Below, in pieces: positions 29,581 to 42,308 of a stretch of DNA of 64,000 nucleotides. Each line of letters opens with the position of its first letter. Position 1 is the stretch's first letter. The notes under the pieces were generated by a model. The model had not been told where the DNA came from. It made no database searches and saw only the letters and a list, made by a program, of their open reading frames with translations. This stretch comes from Schistocephalus solidus (lineage: Eukaryota > Platyhelminthes > Cestoda > Diphyllobothriidea > Diphyllobothriidae): the NCBI GenBank assembly GCA_017591395.1, contig WEDG01001254.1:1-64000 (forward strand), given 5' to 3'. The position numbers were made by a program, and so were the translations under genes.

Positions 29581-31320
29581 GTGCGGGTGACATGTCGACC
29601 GCGAACCGCGATCAAATAAGTTTGCTTTCCACCGCTGCCTTGTGGGTGAACTCTTGAGCCAAAGCACCAGGGGAGACAATCTCGAACAAAAAATCCGAGC
29701 GGCGGTTGGGGACCCGCCCGTACTCAAAATTCCGAAGAAACCTCATGAAAATATGTATGAGTATAGTACTACGATCCATGCTACGGCGTCCGCGGGGATC
29801 GACGTGCTCCGCAACCCTAGTCCAGTGGTGCAGGCGAATAGTATGCGAGCTAGACTACTCAATCGAAATCGGACCCTTGGTGTCGGATTCTGGAAGTTGC
29901 GAACATTCCTGGAAGCTGCTACCCAAAATCTGACGGTGCAGTCTTTACCAATACAATGTAAACGTCTGCCGTCTGTCGGAAGTCAGAATTTCTGACTCAG
30001 GCGCTCAGAAAATAATGATCGCGGAAGCTAAATCACACTTCAACCTGTAAAAATGTGGCCCACGCGACTCCTCTGGTAAATATGGTGTGCCGATCACCCT
30101 CTCGCAACGAAAGAGCCGTGCAATCCTTGCTTGGAAATCAGTCAATGAAACGATATCTAGCGTGAGCCTGAAGGGTCGATTCACAAAAATCTCTATCGTC
30201 TCCGTGTGCGCACCAACTTCCGTTACCTAGCAGCGCGACAGAGGTTTTACTCGCAGGCTAGTTGGGAGGCTAGTTGAAAGGCTCCCACGCCACGATTGCT
30301 GACTGTTGCTGGAAACCCAAATGCCGAGTCCCTGAACAGAGAAGTTGGGTTCTGTTTTACAACCCGAGCATACAGAGAATGCAGTAGCGAGTGATCACAA
30401 CTGAAAATGACAGCATATGGGGTAGCTGAGAAATTTTTTGGATATACGCAGCGAAGGCGTAGTGACTGGATCAGTGGAAGAAACCTACAGTTGTCCGCTC
30501 AGACAGCTCGAGCCAGGTTATTTAACAATGCTTCCTTCCGCCAAATCCAAAAGACGACGGCAAAATCGGTTATGAAAGACCGGAAGAAATATTTGGTTGA
30601 AATAGCAACCTTCGTGCAGCAGGCCTCAAACTTCGATGACACTCGACAACTACCAAATTTTCCGCCAAGTTAGTGGTAAGCCCTCTACACTGAGCGGCTC
30701 TGTTTGGGACGTGAATGGCAGCTTTATTGCTGACAACTCGGCCAAGGTCGAGCGCTGGCGTGAGCAATCGAGCACCTTCTCAACGTATATACCGAACCCG
30801 GAACACCATCGTTCCCATCTGCAACGGAGTCTCCTGCCTATGCAGTGTCATGCGCCCCTTCTGAAGGTGAAGTGGCTGATGCCATACAACGGTTGCACAA
30901 AAACAAGGCACCTAGATAGGACGGTATACCCGCTGAAATCTACAAGTCTTGTGTCGACAAACTGGCACCCTGGTTAATGAAGTATTTGTACAAGCGTGGA
31001 GAGACGAGGTTGTTCCTGATGTCTGGAACTCAGGCATACTTATGCCTGTCCACAAGAAAAGATATAATACAAGATGTGAGAACTACCGTGGCATAAGTTT
31101 TAGCGAATTTGCTGTAAAGATCTTCAATATTGTCCTTCTCAGGCTATTCCAGGCTGTGCGCGATTCTAGGACGAAGCCCAATCAAGCCGGATTCCGTGCT
31201 AGGCGTGGGTGTGCAGACCAAATATTCACACTGAGGCGCATCCTTGAACGCAGCGGACCAGCAGCGATAATGCTACCAGGGCGCGGAGGGCTGAGGTCTG
31301 GCACGCCAAAAGCCTTATAA
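29580..31320 (+). mobile_element. LINE-B copy 1 (RTE-like), truncated
   Basis: The copy has a 5' region (from GACCGCGAACCGCGATC) shared with copy 2 at about 31355. An endonuclease-start frame (MRARLLNRNRTLGVGFWKL) follows at 29840-29995, and then a broken middle. At 30949-31250 comes the reverse transcriptase front part with VPDVWNSGILMPVHKK, NYRGIS and NQAGFRARRGCADQIFTLRR. It stops just after that block, before catalytic motif A. Confidence 0.75.
30949..31320 (+). pseudogene. LINE-B copy 1 reverse transcriptase, N-terminal part
   Basis: The open frame covers fingers motifs 1 and 2 of a non-LTR reverse transcriptase. The ENYRGIS and FRxxRGCxDQIF blocks are typical of RTE-clade LINEs. Motifs A to C are missing because the copy ends here. 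Confidence 0.75.
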
Positions 31321-32282
31321 AAAGCCGCAAATCCCTACGACTGCACTGTGAAATGGCGACGGTGAACCGCGATTAAATACGTTTGCTTGCCACCGCTGCC
31401 TTGTGGTTAGGTTCTTGAACCAAAGCGCTAGAGGAGACAACCTCAAAAAAAAACAATCCTAGCGACTGTTTGGGACCCGCCTGAATTACAAATCCCCAAG
31501 AAACCTCATGAAAAATTTCCAATTACAGTACTACGACCCATGCTACGGCGTCCGCGGGAACCGATGCGCTCCGCAACCCTGGTCCAGTGGTGTGGGTGAA
31601 AAGTATACAAGCTGGACTACTCAACCGGAAACGAACTGTTGGTAGTGGATGGTGGAAGGTGCGGATTTTTCTGGACCCAGGTACCCAAAGTCTGACGGCA
31701 CGCAGTCTTCATAAGCACCACGCGGATGTCTGCTGCCTGTCTTAAGTCCGAATTCCCTACTCAGGTGCAAGAGAAATAAAGATCCCGGAAGTTAACTCCC
31801 ACTTCACCCTGTACCACAGCGGCCCACGGGACTCGTCTGGTAGGCGCGGTGTGGCTATTGCCCTCTCGGAACAAGCAACCGTGCACTATTTGCATGGGAA
31901 CCAGTCAATGACCGAATGGCTTACGCGCGACTGAAGGGTCACTTAACTAACATCTCTATCGTCTGTGTACACTCCAAAATCAGCTGACGAACAGCGCGAT
32001 AAAAAGGTCTTCTACTCGCGGCTGCAAGAGTTAGTAGACTGGGGACTGGAATGGTAGGACTGGACCCGGAGACTCGTCAAACAGTCACATTATAGGCCGG
32101 TTTGGCCTTGGCTCTCGATGCGATAATGGTGAGAATGTTGAATTTGGCTGATTAGAACCGACTGATTGTCACGAACACGTGCTTACAGCACCAGCACAAA
32201 CATCTGCTGACGTGGTATTCAAACGATCGACGACATTCTAGTTGGTTCAAGGTTCCTCAGTTGGATTCACGAAAGCAGATCG

Positions 32283-32867
32283 ATGCGTGGTGCCGAAACT
32301 GGTAACGCCCACGGGTCTGACCATGTTCTTGTTCACACACGCCTGAAAGTTTATCTCTCATCGGCACCCAAAATGCCGCGTGGGAGACGCCTCGATGTCG
32401 CAAAAATCCGGCAACCCAGCACTGCCAAAGCCCTGAACACAGAAATTCAGTCCCATTTTACGACCCGAACCGACCGAGAAGGAAGTGACCAATGGTCATC
32501 ACTGAAGACATCCATCTATGGAGCAGTTGACAAAATTCTCGGATTCACCCAGCGGCCCTGTAATGACTGGATCAGTGGACGAACCCTGAAGTTGTATGCC
32601 CAGGCGGTTCGAGCCAGGTTCCACAACGATGCTTCCTTCTGCCAACTCCGGAACATGACAGGAAAGTCATCTAGGGATGACAGTCAGAAATATTGGTCTG
32701 AACTAGCGACGTCCATGGAGCAGACCTCAAACTTTGGTGTCACAAGCAAACACTACCACATTTTACGTCAAGCTAGTGGTAAGCACTCGACACTTCGTGG
32801 CGCTGTTTGCGATGTGAATGGTGGCTTTATTAATGACAGCTTGGCCAAGTTCGATCATCTGGTGTGA
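32283..32867 (+). pseudogene. LINE-B copy 2 endonuclease end and linker
   Basis: The 194-residue open frame contains NAHGSDHVLVHTRL, the last conserved block of an APE endonuclease (SDH), and a linker with GFTQRPCNDWISG and HILRQASGKHSTL. Copy 1 has a partial counterpart at 30407-30673. Confidence 0.7.
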
Positions 32868-33136
32868 GCACTTCGACCGCCACTTAAATTTTGATGAGCA
32901 ACTAATAACACCCTCACTATCCTCTGCACCCGAGCTTCATCCCTCTCCAGCCTATGCAGTGTCGTGTAACTCCCCTTCCGATGGAGAATTTGCCGAGGCA
33001 ACACAGAGGCTGCACAATAAGGTGCCCGGAGAGTACGGTATTCCAACAGAAGTCTACAAGGCCTGGGTTAGACACTCTGGCGCCCTGGCTTCATGGGGTG
33101 ATTGAGCAAGCGTAGAGAGAGATGCAGTAGTTCCTA

Positions 33137-33775
33137 ATGACTAGGGTTCGGGCATCCTCTTGTCTGTCATCAAGAAGGGAGATAAGACAAAGTGAGAACT
33201 ACCGCAGCATAAGCCTCATGAACATTGCTGCGAGGCCTTTACTATTGTACTTCTCCGACGATTTCAGTCTGTATTTGACTCTAGGACGAGACCCAACCAA
33301 GCTGGATTCCGAGCTGGGCGTGAACCAGATATTCACTCTGAGGCGCATTTCGAAATTCCGTCATGACCAAATTTTTTCGATCCTTCGAAGGTGCCTATGG
33401 ACCCGACGCGGCCTCTCAGTTGCCACGAAGAACAACGTGTACCGTGCATACGTCCGGTATGTGCTCCTTTACGGTTGTGAAAGCTGGGCAGTGCGCGTGG
33501 AAGATGAGCAAAGACTTGAGAAATTTGACCATCGCTGCCTGAGGGCCATCCTTCGAGTGCAGTACACAGACGACGTCTCAAACGACGGCCAGGATATCTC
33601 AGACCATCCAAGAAAGACGACTGAGGTGGTTTGGGCACGTCCTCTAGCGCCCGTCTCACGAGCTCAGTTCTACTGCTCTCGATTGGACGCCGTTTCCCGC
33701 TTGAAGGCGTCGAAGAGGAGGTCAAGTAAAAACCTGGCTAGACACGGTTCGGTAAGACATGGAGGCTGCGCTTGA
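33137..33775 (+). pseudogene. LINE-B copy 2 reverse transcriptase with internal deletion
   Basis: The frame joins NQIFTLRRI (front of the reverse transcriptase) directly to FRHDQIFSILRRCLWTRRG and the LLYGCESW block, which normally lies past motif C. The fingers-to-thumb deletion leaves one open frame across the joint. Confidence 0.72.
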
Positions 33776-33945
33776 ACTTTCGATATTCGGCGTCCGTTGC
33801 TGGAGAAAAGAATGTGTTGAGCTGTTCAGGTCTGCTGCTGCGAATCGTCACGCGTGGAGAGGTACAATACGTGACATCATCGAGGCCGGTTAGATCAGAC
33901 ATGATCGCAGCCGTAACAAGTACAAGTAAGTATCCTTGAATTCCA

Positions 33946-34275
33946 CCATAATTATGAACAACCGACGGCCGTCTGCTTTGTTGACTTTGCCGCCGCGTTC
34001 GATTCCGTCCATCGTGAATCCTTCTGGAGGATAACAGCACAAGATTGTGTACCACCGAAAATCATCACCATTATCGGGGCTTATTACAGCATAACCACTG
34101 CGCGAGTTTCATAAACATTCGGTATTCGGTCTCCTTCGCTGGCAAAGAGAATGAATTGACCTTTCCAGGTCTGCTGCCGCGGATCGTCAAGCGTGGAAAG
34201 GCACAATCTGTGGCATAATTGAGGTCTGCTAGCCAGGGCAGTATCGCAGCCGTAAAAAGTACAGTAAGTAGAAGC
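33946..34275 (+). mobile_element. LINE-B copy 3, short internally deleted fragment
   Basis: A frame gives VCFVDFAAAFDSVHRESFWR, motif A of the LINE-B reverse transcriptase, then IIGAYYS. After that the sequence jumps to the C-terminal FGIRSPSLAKRMN-like segment and ends with the same AAAGTACAGTAAGTAG terminus. It follows copy 2 directly. Confidence 0.7.
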
Positions 34276-34279
34276 CCTG

Positions 34280-36470
34280 TTAAAGCATACGATATATCTG
34301 CATTCAGTTCTCGCATTACAGGTGTTACTTTTGTGAACCCGAAAAGCATCCACATTCGATGTCACGCATGTGACTTGCTTGGCAAAGGATAACGATAGTC
34401 CTAAAAAGCGAATTTTGATCGAATATAATCCATAAAAGGCTGTCAGTATCGTTCCTTCGGCGGTTTATATCCAGGCAACCGACGTCAATCTATTGTTGAA
34501 AAAGTGAAAGAAGTAATGGGAGGCGTGCGCGAATGGTAGTACCTTCTCCGTAATGATTGCAAACTCACTATAGATCATTTCTCCCTGTTAGCAACAAACG
34601 GGAAGGATTGAAAACAACACTAAACGTTGGGGGTTGCAGGTGTAATCGTTCAAATTCGACACGGTTACGCGCCTGAGAAAGAAAACCGGGCGGTAGACAC
34701 GCTTCGCCGCATATGTTGGGTGACCCTGCTGACTAATGTCAATCAGAAAGCGGTATGATTCAATCAGCCCGGAATATTGAATAATCACAACCTAGCAGAC
34801 CATAAATTTCTTTTTACAGTAGCAACGATTCGCAATGCCACCAGCAAATGTCTGACCCGATGCGAAGACAGAGCCTGTCCTCTCTCTAAAACACGGGCAA
34901 AACTCACTGAGGCCACCTATTCGTTCAAAATACTGATAATTTAGTTCAAAACTCTAGTTCCGTACGTCGCCAGCAGTTGTTAGTTACAAACGACTATTGA
35001 CCGACAACCTTATTCTCAATTTGCATTTACCTGTCCTGAGCACATCGTACAAAGCGTAATTTAATGGCTGTATCATGACAAATCCAGCTGCGGCTATTCT
35101 TGATGTTCAGTTCCGTTATTTAAAATCTCAAAATTTGCCTATAAGCGCTAGGAGGTCACCCTGTATCAGGTTTTTCAACAAAACGAAAACAAAATGCAAA
35201 CCAAAAGACATTTGTCTACAATCCAAGGTTGACTACTTTAACCACCCCTGTGTACCAGCCATCCTGGACGAGTTCTGTTGAATAAATGGTCCAAGTAGAC
35301 TATTTGTCGAAAACAAGCGATATGACATCGCAACCGATACAATTCTTCTTCTGGATGAAGGCCGCTCATTCAGAAACCTAGTACTACTAATATAACAGTG
35401 ATTTATATATTAATTAAATTTAATTAATTAAATGTGTTCACGGAGACTGAGCATTTATCTTAGCATCGTTGAAATAAACTTTTTAAAGAAAACTTCCAAT
35501 AAAGTGATACGAAAAGGTATGTTTGGTGTTTTATTTTCATCCTGCAACAGAAATTCAAAATTGCATTGCGGGAACGGGACATAAATGTACCATTCCACGC
35601 ATACCATGGCTTATTTGCACCTTGTTGGGCTTACGAAACTGATGGATGGGTAGGATTATTTAAAAACAACGTAAAACAAATGCGTACTCAAAAACGGAAT
35701 AAACACCCCGCCCGTCGGGAGAAGCTTGTGCGTCGCGCTCCAGAAAAGGCATTCTACTTTCAAGAAATGAAACAAAATTAGTGCTTTCGCAAGATTAACT
35801 GTTTATTCGGGATCCGAAATCCGTATTACCACCTCCTGCGTCGTTTGATGCCTTTTTAACCGAAGTTTTGAGAATATTTAGTTCATTCCATATAACAGAG
35901 TATTACGTTATGCTCTAGCCGGATTCCTGGACATTAAGCTTTGTTCCGACAGGAGCATAATATTATCCAACAGAACTTAAGCGCACTAGTGCCAATCAGA
36001 AACTTACAGTAGGGAAGAGGCAGGACTTAACTCAATGCAAATCCAGCAACTTAAATAGACGAAAAGTGGTAAAGAACTACCAAAAAACTGCAGTGTCAAA
36101 GCAGAGACAACCAACATTCAGCGAAACGCGTTATACAGTCAAAGAATAGCCTGGCTTCTGTAAAAGCCTGAAAAGAACACAGCTTAAACCAGCAAAGCTC
36201 ATATCAAGTTTGCATTGGCCACATTTAGCAGTCTACATCGGAATTCCATTGACCTCGATGGGCCACAAAGCAATTGGATGTGCGAAAGAACTCCTTCTTA
36301 CGCGAATCACCGACCTCTGGAACAGCTTTTTACCAAGTGGAATAATTATGTGTATAAAAGAGACCCTTGACCATAACCTCGATGTATAGTTTTCTGAACA
36401 AATTCTCTTTGAAACTCCGGCACCGGATGATCGATTTCTACAATAAAATGTATGTAATTACTCATTGTCC
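34280..36470. other. Unassigned, AT-rich stretch
   Basis: Small open frames at 35075-35281 and 35566-35781 (plus) show no family features and no splice evidence. No repeat was recognised. Confidence 0.4.
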
Positions 36471-36477
36471 TTTTTTT

Positions 36478-36740
36478 TAATTCAATTCAATTCAATTTAT
36501 TGAGGGAAATAGGCATGGGCCTTTGAGTACCCTAAAAAATCAATTAAAGGTAAATGCATCTCACCTTCCATTTTCGCCAGCGTATTAACGCGAAATAACC
36601 CGACTACTAAGATCCTTACATTTATCTGCGTATTTTTTTAACTTACCCATCACTCCTGTGCTCGTATGTTCCTAAATGTTACCCGTTACCCTCAAACGTA
36701 ATGAGCTCTACATTTAAAAATATACAATTAAAAAAACTGA
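36478..36740 (-). repeat. LINE 3' tail with (GAATT)n terminus
   Basis: On the minus strand the end reads GCCTATTTCCCTCAATAAAT followed by TGAATTGAATTGAATT. The same type of ending (ACTCAAAGG, then GCCTAT, CCCTTAATAAA and a five-base repeat) closes the CR1-like LINE at 16080-16560. The coding part of this copy was not recognised. Confidence 0.55.
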
Positions 36741-38200
36741 AAACAAATGTGACTTAAAATAATAAAAATAAAAAGGGAAGAAATAACGCTGTGACTTCGT
36801 TTTTAACCCCTTAGTAGAATAGTTGCGATCATGCAAGTGTAAAGCCCAAGTTATGACAATGGGGAGGGAGTGTAATTAATTCTTCGCAGCAGCTGTGTGA
36901 GTAAGTCATGTCATTTAAGTGCACCACAAGGCACACAAAATGGCGAACATATGGTGTTTTTCAGAGGCCTTGTTGCAATTAGCTACCCCAGACACATCGC
37001 GACCTATCCAGCCCGGCAAGTCGCCAATTCCGACTGTGAGAGGGTGGAACCGGTGGAGCAATTTCGACCACCATAAACAGGCCAAGTTAATTGATGCATG
37101 TGCTGCTTCTCGCACGGCCGATGCCGTCGGGCATGTGATGGAGTGAAAATTCATTATGGGCGTGTTTTTGTCTGTAATTTTGGCCATATAGCCCACCCCT
37201 GGATGCGAGAAAACGTTCCACTTCTGATTTTAAACTGCAACGTTTCAAAATTTTGCGCGGCATAATCATAAGTAGCGACTGCGCTCGGGTTAGCTAGCCT
37301 TGAAAGCTGGGCAGAAGAACGTGAGGCTCAGCAGATTGCATTGGCGTGCGTAATCGGTGCGTCTGTGTGATAGTGTGAAAATGAGAACTTTGACGCTTCT
37401 GATACGGCTCAGCAGTCTAAGCCTATGAGGTAATGATATCGCTCGCCATTAGCGGGGTGATGTTATCAGAGATTAAATATTTAATAAACATTATTGTGCA
37501 CCTTAAGATATACTTAGCTTTGTTCTTTTCGTTCCGTCGCTCGTATTGACCTTCACGTAATTTTAGTACATTTGTCCAATTCAGTACATTTAAGCAAATG
37601 GCTCTTTTGTCATCGAATCCATTTCATTGGTCGTTAGCATTCACGTAAATGTTGCCTACATATATCTTTCTTTGACTTTTGGCTTAACCTATAATAGAAA
37701 GGATTCACATTAACACGTCTTTGGCACTGTCAGTCGTTGAAACCCTGCAAGTAAATAGGCACCCAAACTATGAATAAGATGGCTTAATCAAAAGAAGATC
37801 AAGTGTATGTCTAGCCTGCACGTCCAAACATGATCTCTATCAAATGTGACGACAGTTTCGACAAGAAAATGTATTCCCTTCTCTGAAATGCAACCTAGAC
37901 GAAAAGCTGTGGTTCTTGGGTAAACACTACATTTTCTCAAAGATGACCTGTAGGAAGTGCTGTCAGATTTCACACGCTGCGTAAGCAAAGTTCGAATAGC
38001 CATTGTCTGGAAAGAGGATACGACCGGTTACCGACTGTTTACTCAAAAAAATTGATGGGAAGCATCTAATGTGAGCTCGGCAAAATCAGAGTACCGCCAA
38101 CCCTGACGACTGGGATACACTAGGCGTACGGTCGTGCAGACTGCAACGTATCCACGCGACAGAAGACGAATTTCTTATGGATTATAAAGACGGTCAAAGG
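36740..38200. other. Unassigned stretch
   Basis: Two overlapping opposite-strand open frames lie at 36915-37196 but have no family features. Nothing else was recognised up to the LINE-A 3' end at 38200. Confidence 0.4.
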
Positions 38201-38885
38201 ATGACAGTTCGATCGTTGATTTCGACGAGGTCCACCGTAGGCTCCACACCAGGTGGTGCAGTGAAGGTGACTTGCGCGGGAATTAGTTTCAAGTGATAGT
38301 AGACTTGCGCTGCAGCTATAAAGGCCACATTAAGAAGGAGCCATTGCAGCCTGACTATCAGTCCGCCAGTCAGCCACTACACACAAGAACACACATTGGA
38401 CTGACCACGTGGTCAGAGTTATCCCGTCAGTTGGCAACCTTCCAAGCCACGGCTTTAAGCGCACCGTGATAGTTTTAAACGCGTCAGATTGTTTATAGTG
38501 AGGGAAATGTGCTGAGCTGTTGACCTCACTCTCTCCCCTACCTTCACAATTAAGCCAACATCCAAGCCAGTCAGTTGGCTGAGGTGGGAGTGGGCGCATT
38601 GGCTGACGGATCGGCGTAACCGTCTATGCGCGCCACAGCACGACCTGGCCCCCATAACGCACACACCAGGATTTACTTACTCAGAGGATATGGAGGAACC
38701 ATCGCCGTCTGAATCCCAGTCCACTGGTCAGCCACTCGACACACACAACACAAACACTGGGCCGACGGCGTGGTCTGGTGTAAGCGTCAGATTGGCAGGC
38801 TTCCAAGCCACGTTTTCTAGGAAACTGGGATTTTCTCAGGTACATTATGCTGATTGTGAGGGTGTTGTCTGTTTATTTGTGTAGA
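38200..38885 (-). repeat. LINE-A copy 1 3' UTR
   Basis: The stretch directly follows the zinc-finger stop codon and has the same block order as the free copies at 22829-23640 and 61620-62290. About 130 bases are missing near 38320 compared with those copies. The (ATGT)n tail is absent. Confidence 0.75.
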
Positions 38886-38904
38886 TGGTGTGCGCTGATG
38901 TGGC

Positions 38905-39893
38905 TTAGCCTCCGGTGGTTTGCCGCAGGTTATCGTGGAAACGTATGTGTCCTAGTAGACCCATGCAGTGTGTAAATGTGCGGGAGCAGTGAGGGCAGTG
39001 TAGGCAGGCGCGGCGAATGTAGGTCAGAGCCCCAGGCACTGGTTCACCAGTCTCCGTGCAATGGATTCGCAGGTGACCGATCAGGCCGATGCGTGAGTTG
39101 AAGTTGCGGGCGCATTGTGGGCAGGAGAAATTGGTCAAGGCTGAGGGGATGTCATTCATGGTAGTGGGGGTGGCAGTGGCGGTAAGAATGGCAGGAGTGG
39201 AGGGTGTGCATGATGTATCGGTGTTGTCGGCACTGCGGTGAATTCCGCTGTCATGGGTGCGCATGTGACCGAATAGGCTCATGCGATGTGTGAAAGTGCG
39301 AGGACAGTGAGGGCAGTGGAGGCGACTATCTCTGCTGTGTGTTGGTGCTCCAGACACTGGCTCACCGGTCTCTATACGATGGATTTGCAATTGACCGACC
39401 AGGCCGTGCGTAAGGTGAATGTGCGGTCGCATTCAGTACCGTTTAGGAGAGATTCCCCATCGCTGATGGTGGTGGTGGTGGTGGTAGTGAAGGCGGAGGC
39501 GGTGGTGGTTGCGGTGGTGGGGGTAACAGGTGATGAGTAGATGGATGTGGTCTCTATCATGGTGGGAGTAATGGAATTGATGCCAGGAGTGAGGGTGGGG
39601 GAGTCAGAAGGTGGGTTGGCAGAATTTGACGTAGAAATTAGAATTGTCGGATTGTTGGTGTATTGCGTCCGAAGATGTCCAACCAGGCCGATTCGCGCAC
39701 GGAAGATGCGTTGACAGCGTGGGCATGTTGGCAGAGCCTGGACATCGACGATGTTGGTCCGGGGCGCTGGTGACTTTCGTGCCGCTCTTTTGGCCTTGGC
39801 GGTGGCAATCTGGTTGGCCTCATAGATTGCTGCAGCAGTCTTCACGGATCTTCTCCATGTCAATCTATCCGTGGCGAGGTCCTCCCAGGTCAC
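38905..39893 (-). pseudogene. LINE-A copy 1 C-terminal zinc-finger region
   Basis: Two overlapping frames (39893-39372 and 39432-38905) encode TCPRCQRIFRARIGLVGHL, a degraded finger (CDRTFTLR), CPHCPRTFTHRMSLFGHMR with two His, CPQCARNFNSRIGLIGHLR and CPHCSRTFTHCMGLLGHIR. The spacing is C-x2-C-x12-H-x3-H, and the linkers are long and Ser/Thr/Pro-rich. A frame change near 39400 splits the array. The role of the fingers is unknown. Nucleic-acid binding during integration is a fair guess. The frame ends DNLRQTTGG and a stop. Confidence 0.82.
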
Positions 39894-40010
39894 CGGGTTG
39901 ATTTGCTGTTGCTTCAGGGATTCCTTCGAAGTGTCCTTTTGGCGTCGTTTTTGACCTCCCTGTCGGCGAGCACCCGTACTGACACCTCAATAGAATAGTC
40001 GTTTAGGTAG

Positions 40011-41540
40011 TCACTCGTCCTCCATTCTCACCAGATTGCCGCTCCATCGCAGTTGCACTTGCCTCAACATGACGTGGATACTGAGGATTCTGGTTCGAAC
40101 AAGGACTGCCGTGTCCGGGATCCTGTCTTGCCATCTCAGCTTCAGTATTCTGCGGAGGCAGCTGAGATGGAAGCGATTCAGATTCTTGGCTTGGTTCGAG
40201 TAGATGGTCAAGGTCTCCGCTCCGTAAAGGAGTGTCGTCAAGACGACGGCGTTGTGCATCTTCAGTTTGGTGTTCAGGTGAATGCTATGGTGATTCCACA
40301 CGGAGGCCTGCAGCTGGTCGAAGGCCTGACTGGCTTTGGAGATCCGTTGGGCAACCTAGTCATCGATTCTCGTGTTGTATGACAGCGTGCTTCCTAGATA
40401 AGTGAAGGGTTCGACGTTTTGAGTTGAACACCATTGACATTGATTTTGGGAGCATTGTATTCCGCGCTGGGTGGCGGCTGGTGCATGACAACCGTTTTGG
40501 CTGTACTAATTGTTATCCAAAATCGGTGCAGCCTGCGGCGAAGAGTTTCATACTCCTTTGCATGTTCTCCTCCGTCACGGTGTTAAGGGCGCAGTCGTCC
40601 GCGAAGAGCAAGTCATGGACTGTAGTCGTAGACACGCACGTTGGAGCCTGCATACGCTGACTGTTGAGAAGGTGCCCGTCAGTTCTGTAGGCGATGCGGA
40701 TACCAGGCTGCTCATCACGGTAGGCGTGCATCTGCATAGCCGAGAACATGAGACTGAAGAGGGTGGGGGCCAGTACGCAGCCCTGCTCCACTCCGTTGGT
40801 CACTGCGAATGCTTCGGATACCATCCCGTTGTCAATGACTTGTGCCGTCATCCCGTCATGAAACTGACAAACCATGTGCTTGAACCGCTCAGGACAGCCG
40901 AATTTCTGCATGAATTTCCAGAGTCCGTCGCGATTCACCGTGTCAATGGCTTTCGTTGGATCCACGAAGGTAGTGTATAGGTGAGTTTGCATCTCCTGGC
41001 ACTTCTCTTGTAGTTAGCGGGCGGCAAAGATCATATCGGTTGTCCCGCGGTGTCGGCGGAAGCCACATTGGCTTTCCGGGAGCAGGCCCTGCTCAAGGTG
41101 ACCGTTCAGCCGATTGAGAAGGAAACGGATGAAAATATTTCTGGCGATTTTGAGCAACGAGATGCCTCTGTGATTATCACAGAGTTGCCGGTTCCTCTTC
41201 CGTTTGTAGAGATGGACGATATGCGCGTCTTTGAAAGCCTGAGGAACTTGTCCTTGGCGCCATATCTCCTGGAAGAGTGTTGTGAGTTCTGCCGTCAGCC
41301 GGAGCCTACCGTGCTCTTAAACTTCCGGTTGGATTGCGTCGGATCCCGGTGCTTTACCGCTGGAAATCTGCTGCATGGATCGGATGGTTTCTGGTAGGGA
41401 AGGTGGCAGATCCAGGTCATTGTTCGTGTCCACTTGAGGGAGCCGGTCAATGGCTGCATCGGAGATGGCTGATGAGCAGTCAAGGAAACTTCTGAAGTGC
41501 TTAGCCAGCGCTTCAGAATTTGCGATTTCGCCTTCAGCAA
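40011..41540 (-). pseudogene. LINE-A copy 1 reverse transcriptase
   Basis: The open segment 40992-40513 encodes TTFVDPTKAIDTVNRDGLW (motif A, with the usual FVDxTKAFD changed by one residue), then NGVEQGCVLAPTLFSLMFSA and LLFADDCAL (motif C with both Asp). The segment 40301-40011 encodes LLYGAETLTIYSNQAKNLNR, the RTE-type C-terminal block. The same C-terminal block recurs in LINE-A copy 2 at 63587-63844. Confidence 0.82.
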
Positions 41541-41577
41541 CGTTGTGCCATCAAAGCTGAGCAGCGGTGCGGTCTCC

Positions 41578-42303
41578 TTAATACACGCCGTAGTTGGCCT
41601 TGATGGCTTTGAGATAGTTTTTCATTTCATTGCGGTCCGCATACCCCTTGATTTCCTCAGCCTTTTGGAGCATCCAGGCATCCTGCATCTTCCGCAGCCG
41701 TTGCTGTATAAGGCGCCGGCATCTGAAGAAGTCTGCTTTGGTGGCGTCAGTCCGAAGGTCCATGTAGGCTTTGTGTAGTCCATTCTTCTCCACGAGTAAG
41801 TTGCTGATGTTGGCGTCATTGTCGTCGAACCAGTCCTGGATTGATGGCGTGCTCGTCCGAGGACTTCGAGTGTGGTGGAGTGGATGACATTTCGTAGTTG
41901 ACACCATCGTGTCTCCACGGTAGCATTATCTTCTGGAGCATGCAGGTCCTCCAGTTTCTCGGTTATTTGGTTGCTGAAATCAGAACAGTGAGCAGGCAAA
42001 TTCAACAAAAGAGTATTTGACTTACATGGCGGCCTCTTACCTTGGGGCTTTCGTTGGGGTTGCAGTCGGAGCCTCAACTGGGAGATGACGAGGCGGTGAT
42101 CTGTACAACCATCGGCTCCGCTGATCGCCTTGGTTACCAGCACGTCCTGTCGATCTCGCCTCCGGACGAGAACATAGTCCAGCAGATGCCAGCGCCGCGA
42201 CCGAGGGAGGATCCACGTGGCCTTCTCCCGCGTCGGAAGGCGGAAGAAGGTGTTGGTGTGCAGGAGACGATGTTTCGCACACGTGCGCAGAAGAAGGAGG
42301 CCG
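41578..42303 (-). pseudogene. LINE-A copy 1 endonuclease C-terminal part and linker
   Basis: Frames here encode [40 protein letters not shown] and [20 protein letters not shown], the last strands of an APE endonuclease with the SDH-type (TDH) active-site block. The linker frame (41907-41578) follows, with [19 protein letters not shown]. The 5' end of this part is the LINE-C insertion site. Confidence 0.78.
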
Positions 42304-42308
42304 TTATC
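42304..42308 (+). repeat. Target-site duplication of LINE-C, left copy
   Basis: TTATC is repeated at 47551-47555, and the LINE-A reading frame resumes when one copy and the insert are removed. Confidence 0.6.

Larger units (their letters stand above)
31350..33945 (+). mobile_element. LINE-B copy 2 (RTE-like), core deleted
   Basis: This copy lies head to tail with copy 1. It runs from the shared 5' region at about 31355 through the endonuclease and linker (32283-32867, containing HGSDHVLVHTRLKV) to the reverse transcriptase front (33190-33350). It then jumps to the C-terminal region (LLYGCESWAVRVEDEQRLEK). It ends with FRSAAANRHAWRGTI and a stop, followed by AAGTACAAGTAAGTA. The catalytic core (motifs A-C) is absent. 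Confidence 0.78.

Noticed and set aside
41050..41397. Plus-strand open frames within LINE-A (also 40053-40980)
   Set aside because: They are shadows of the LINE-A reverse transcriptase on the minus strand.
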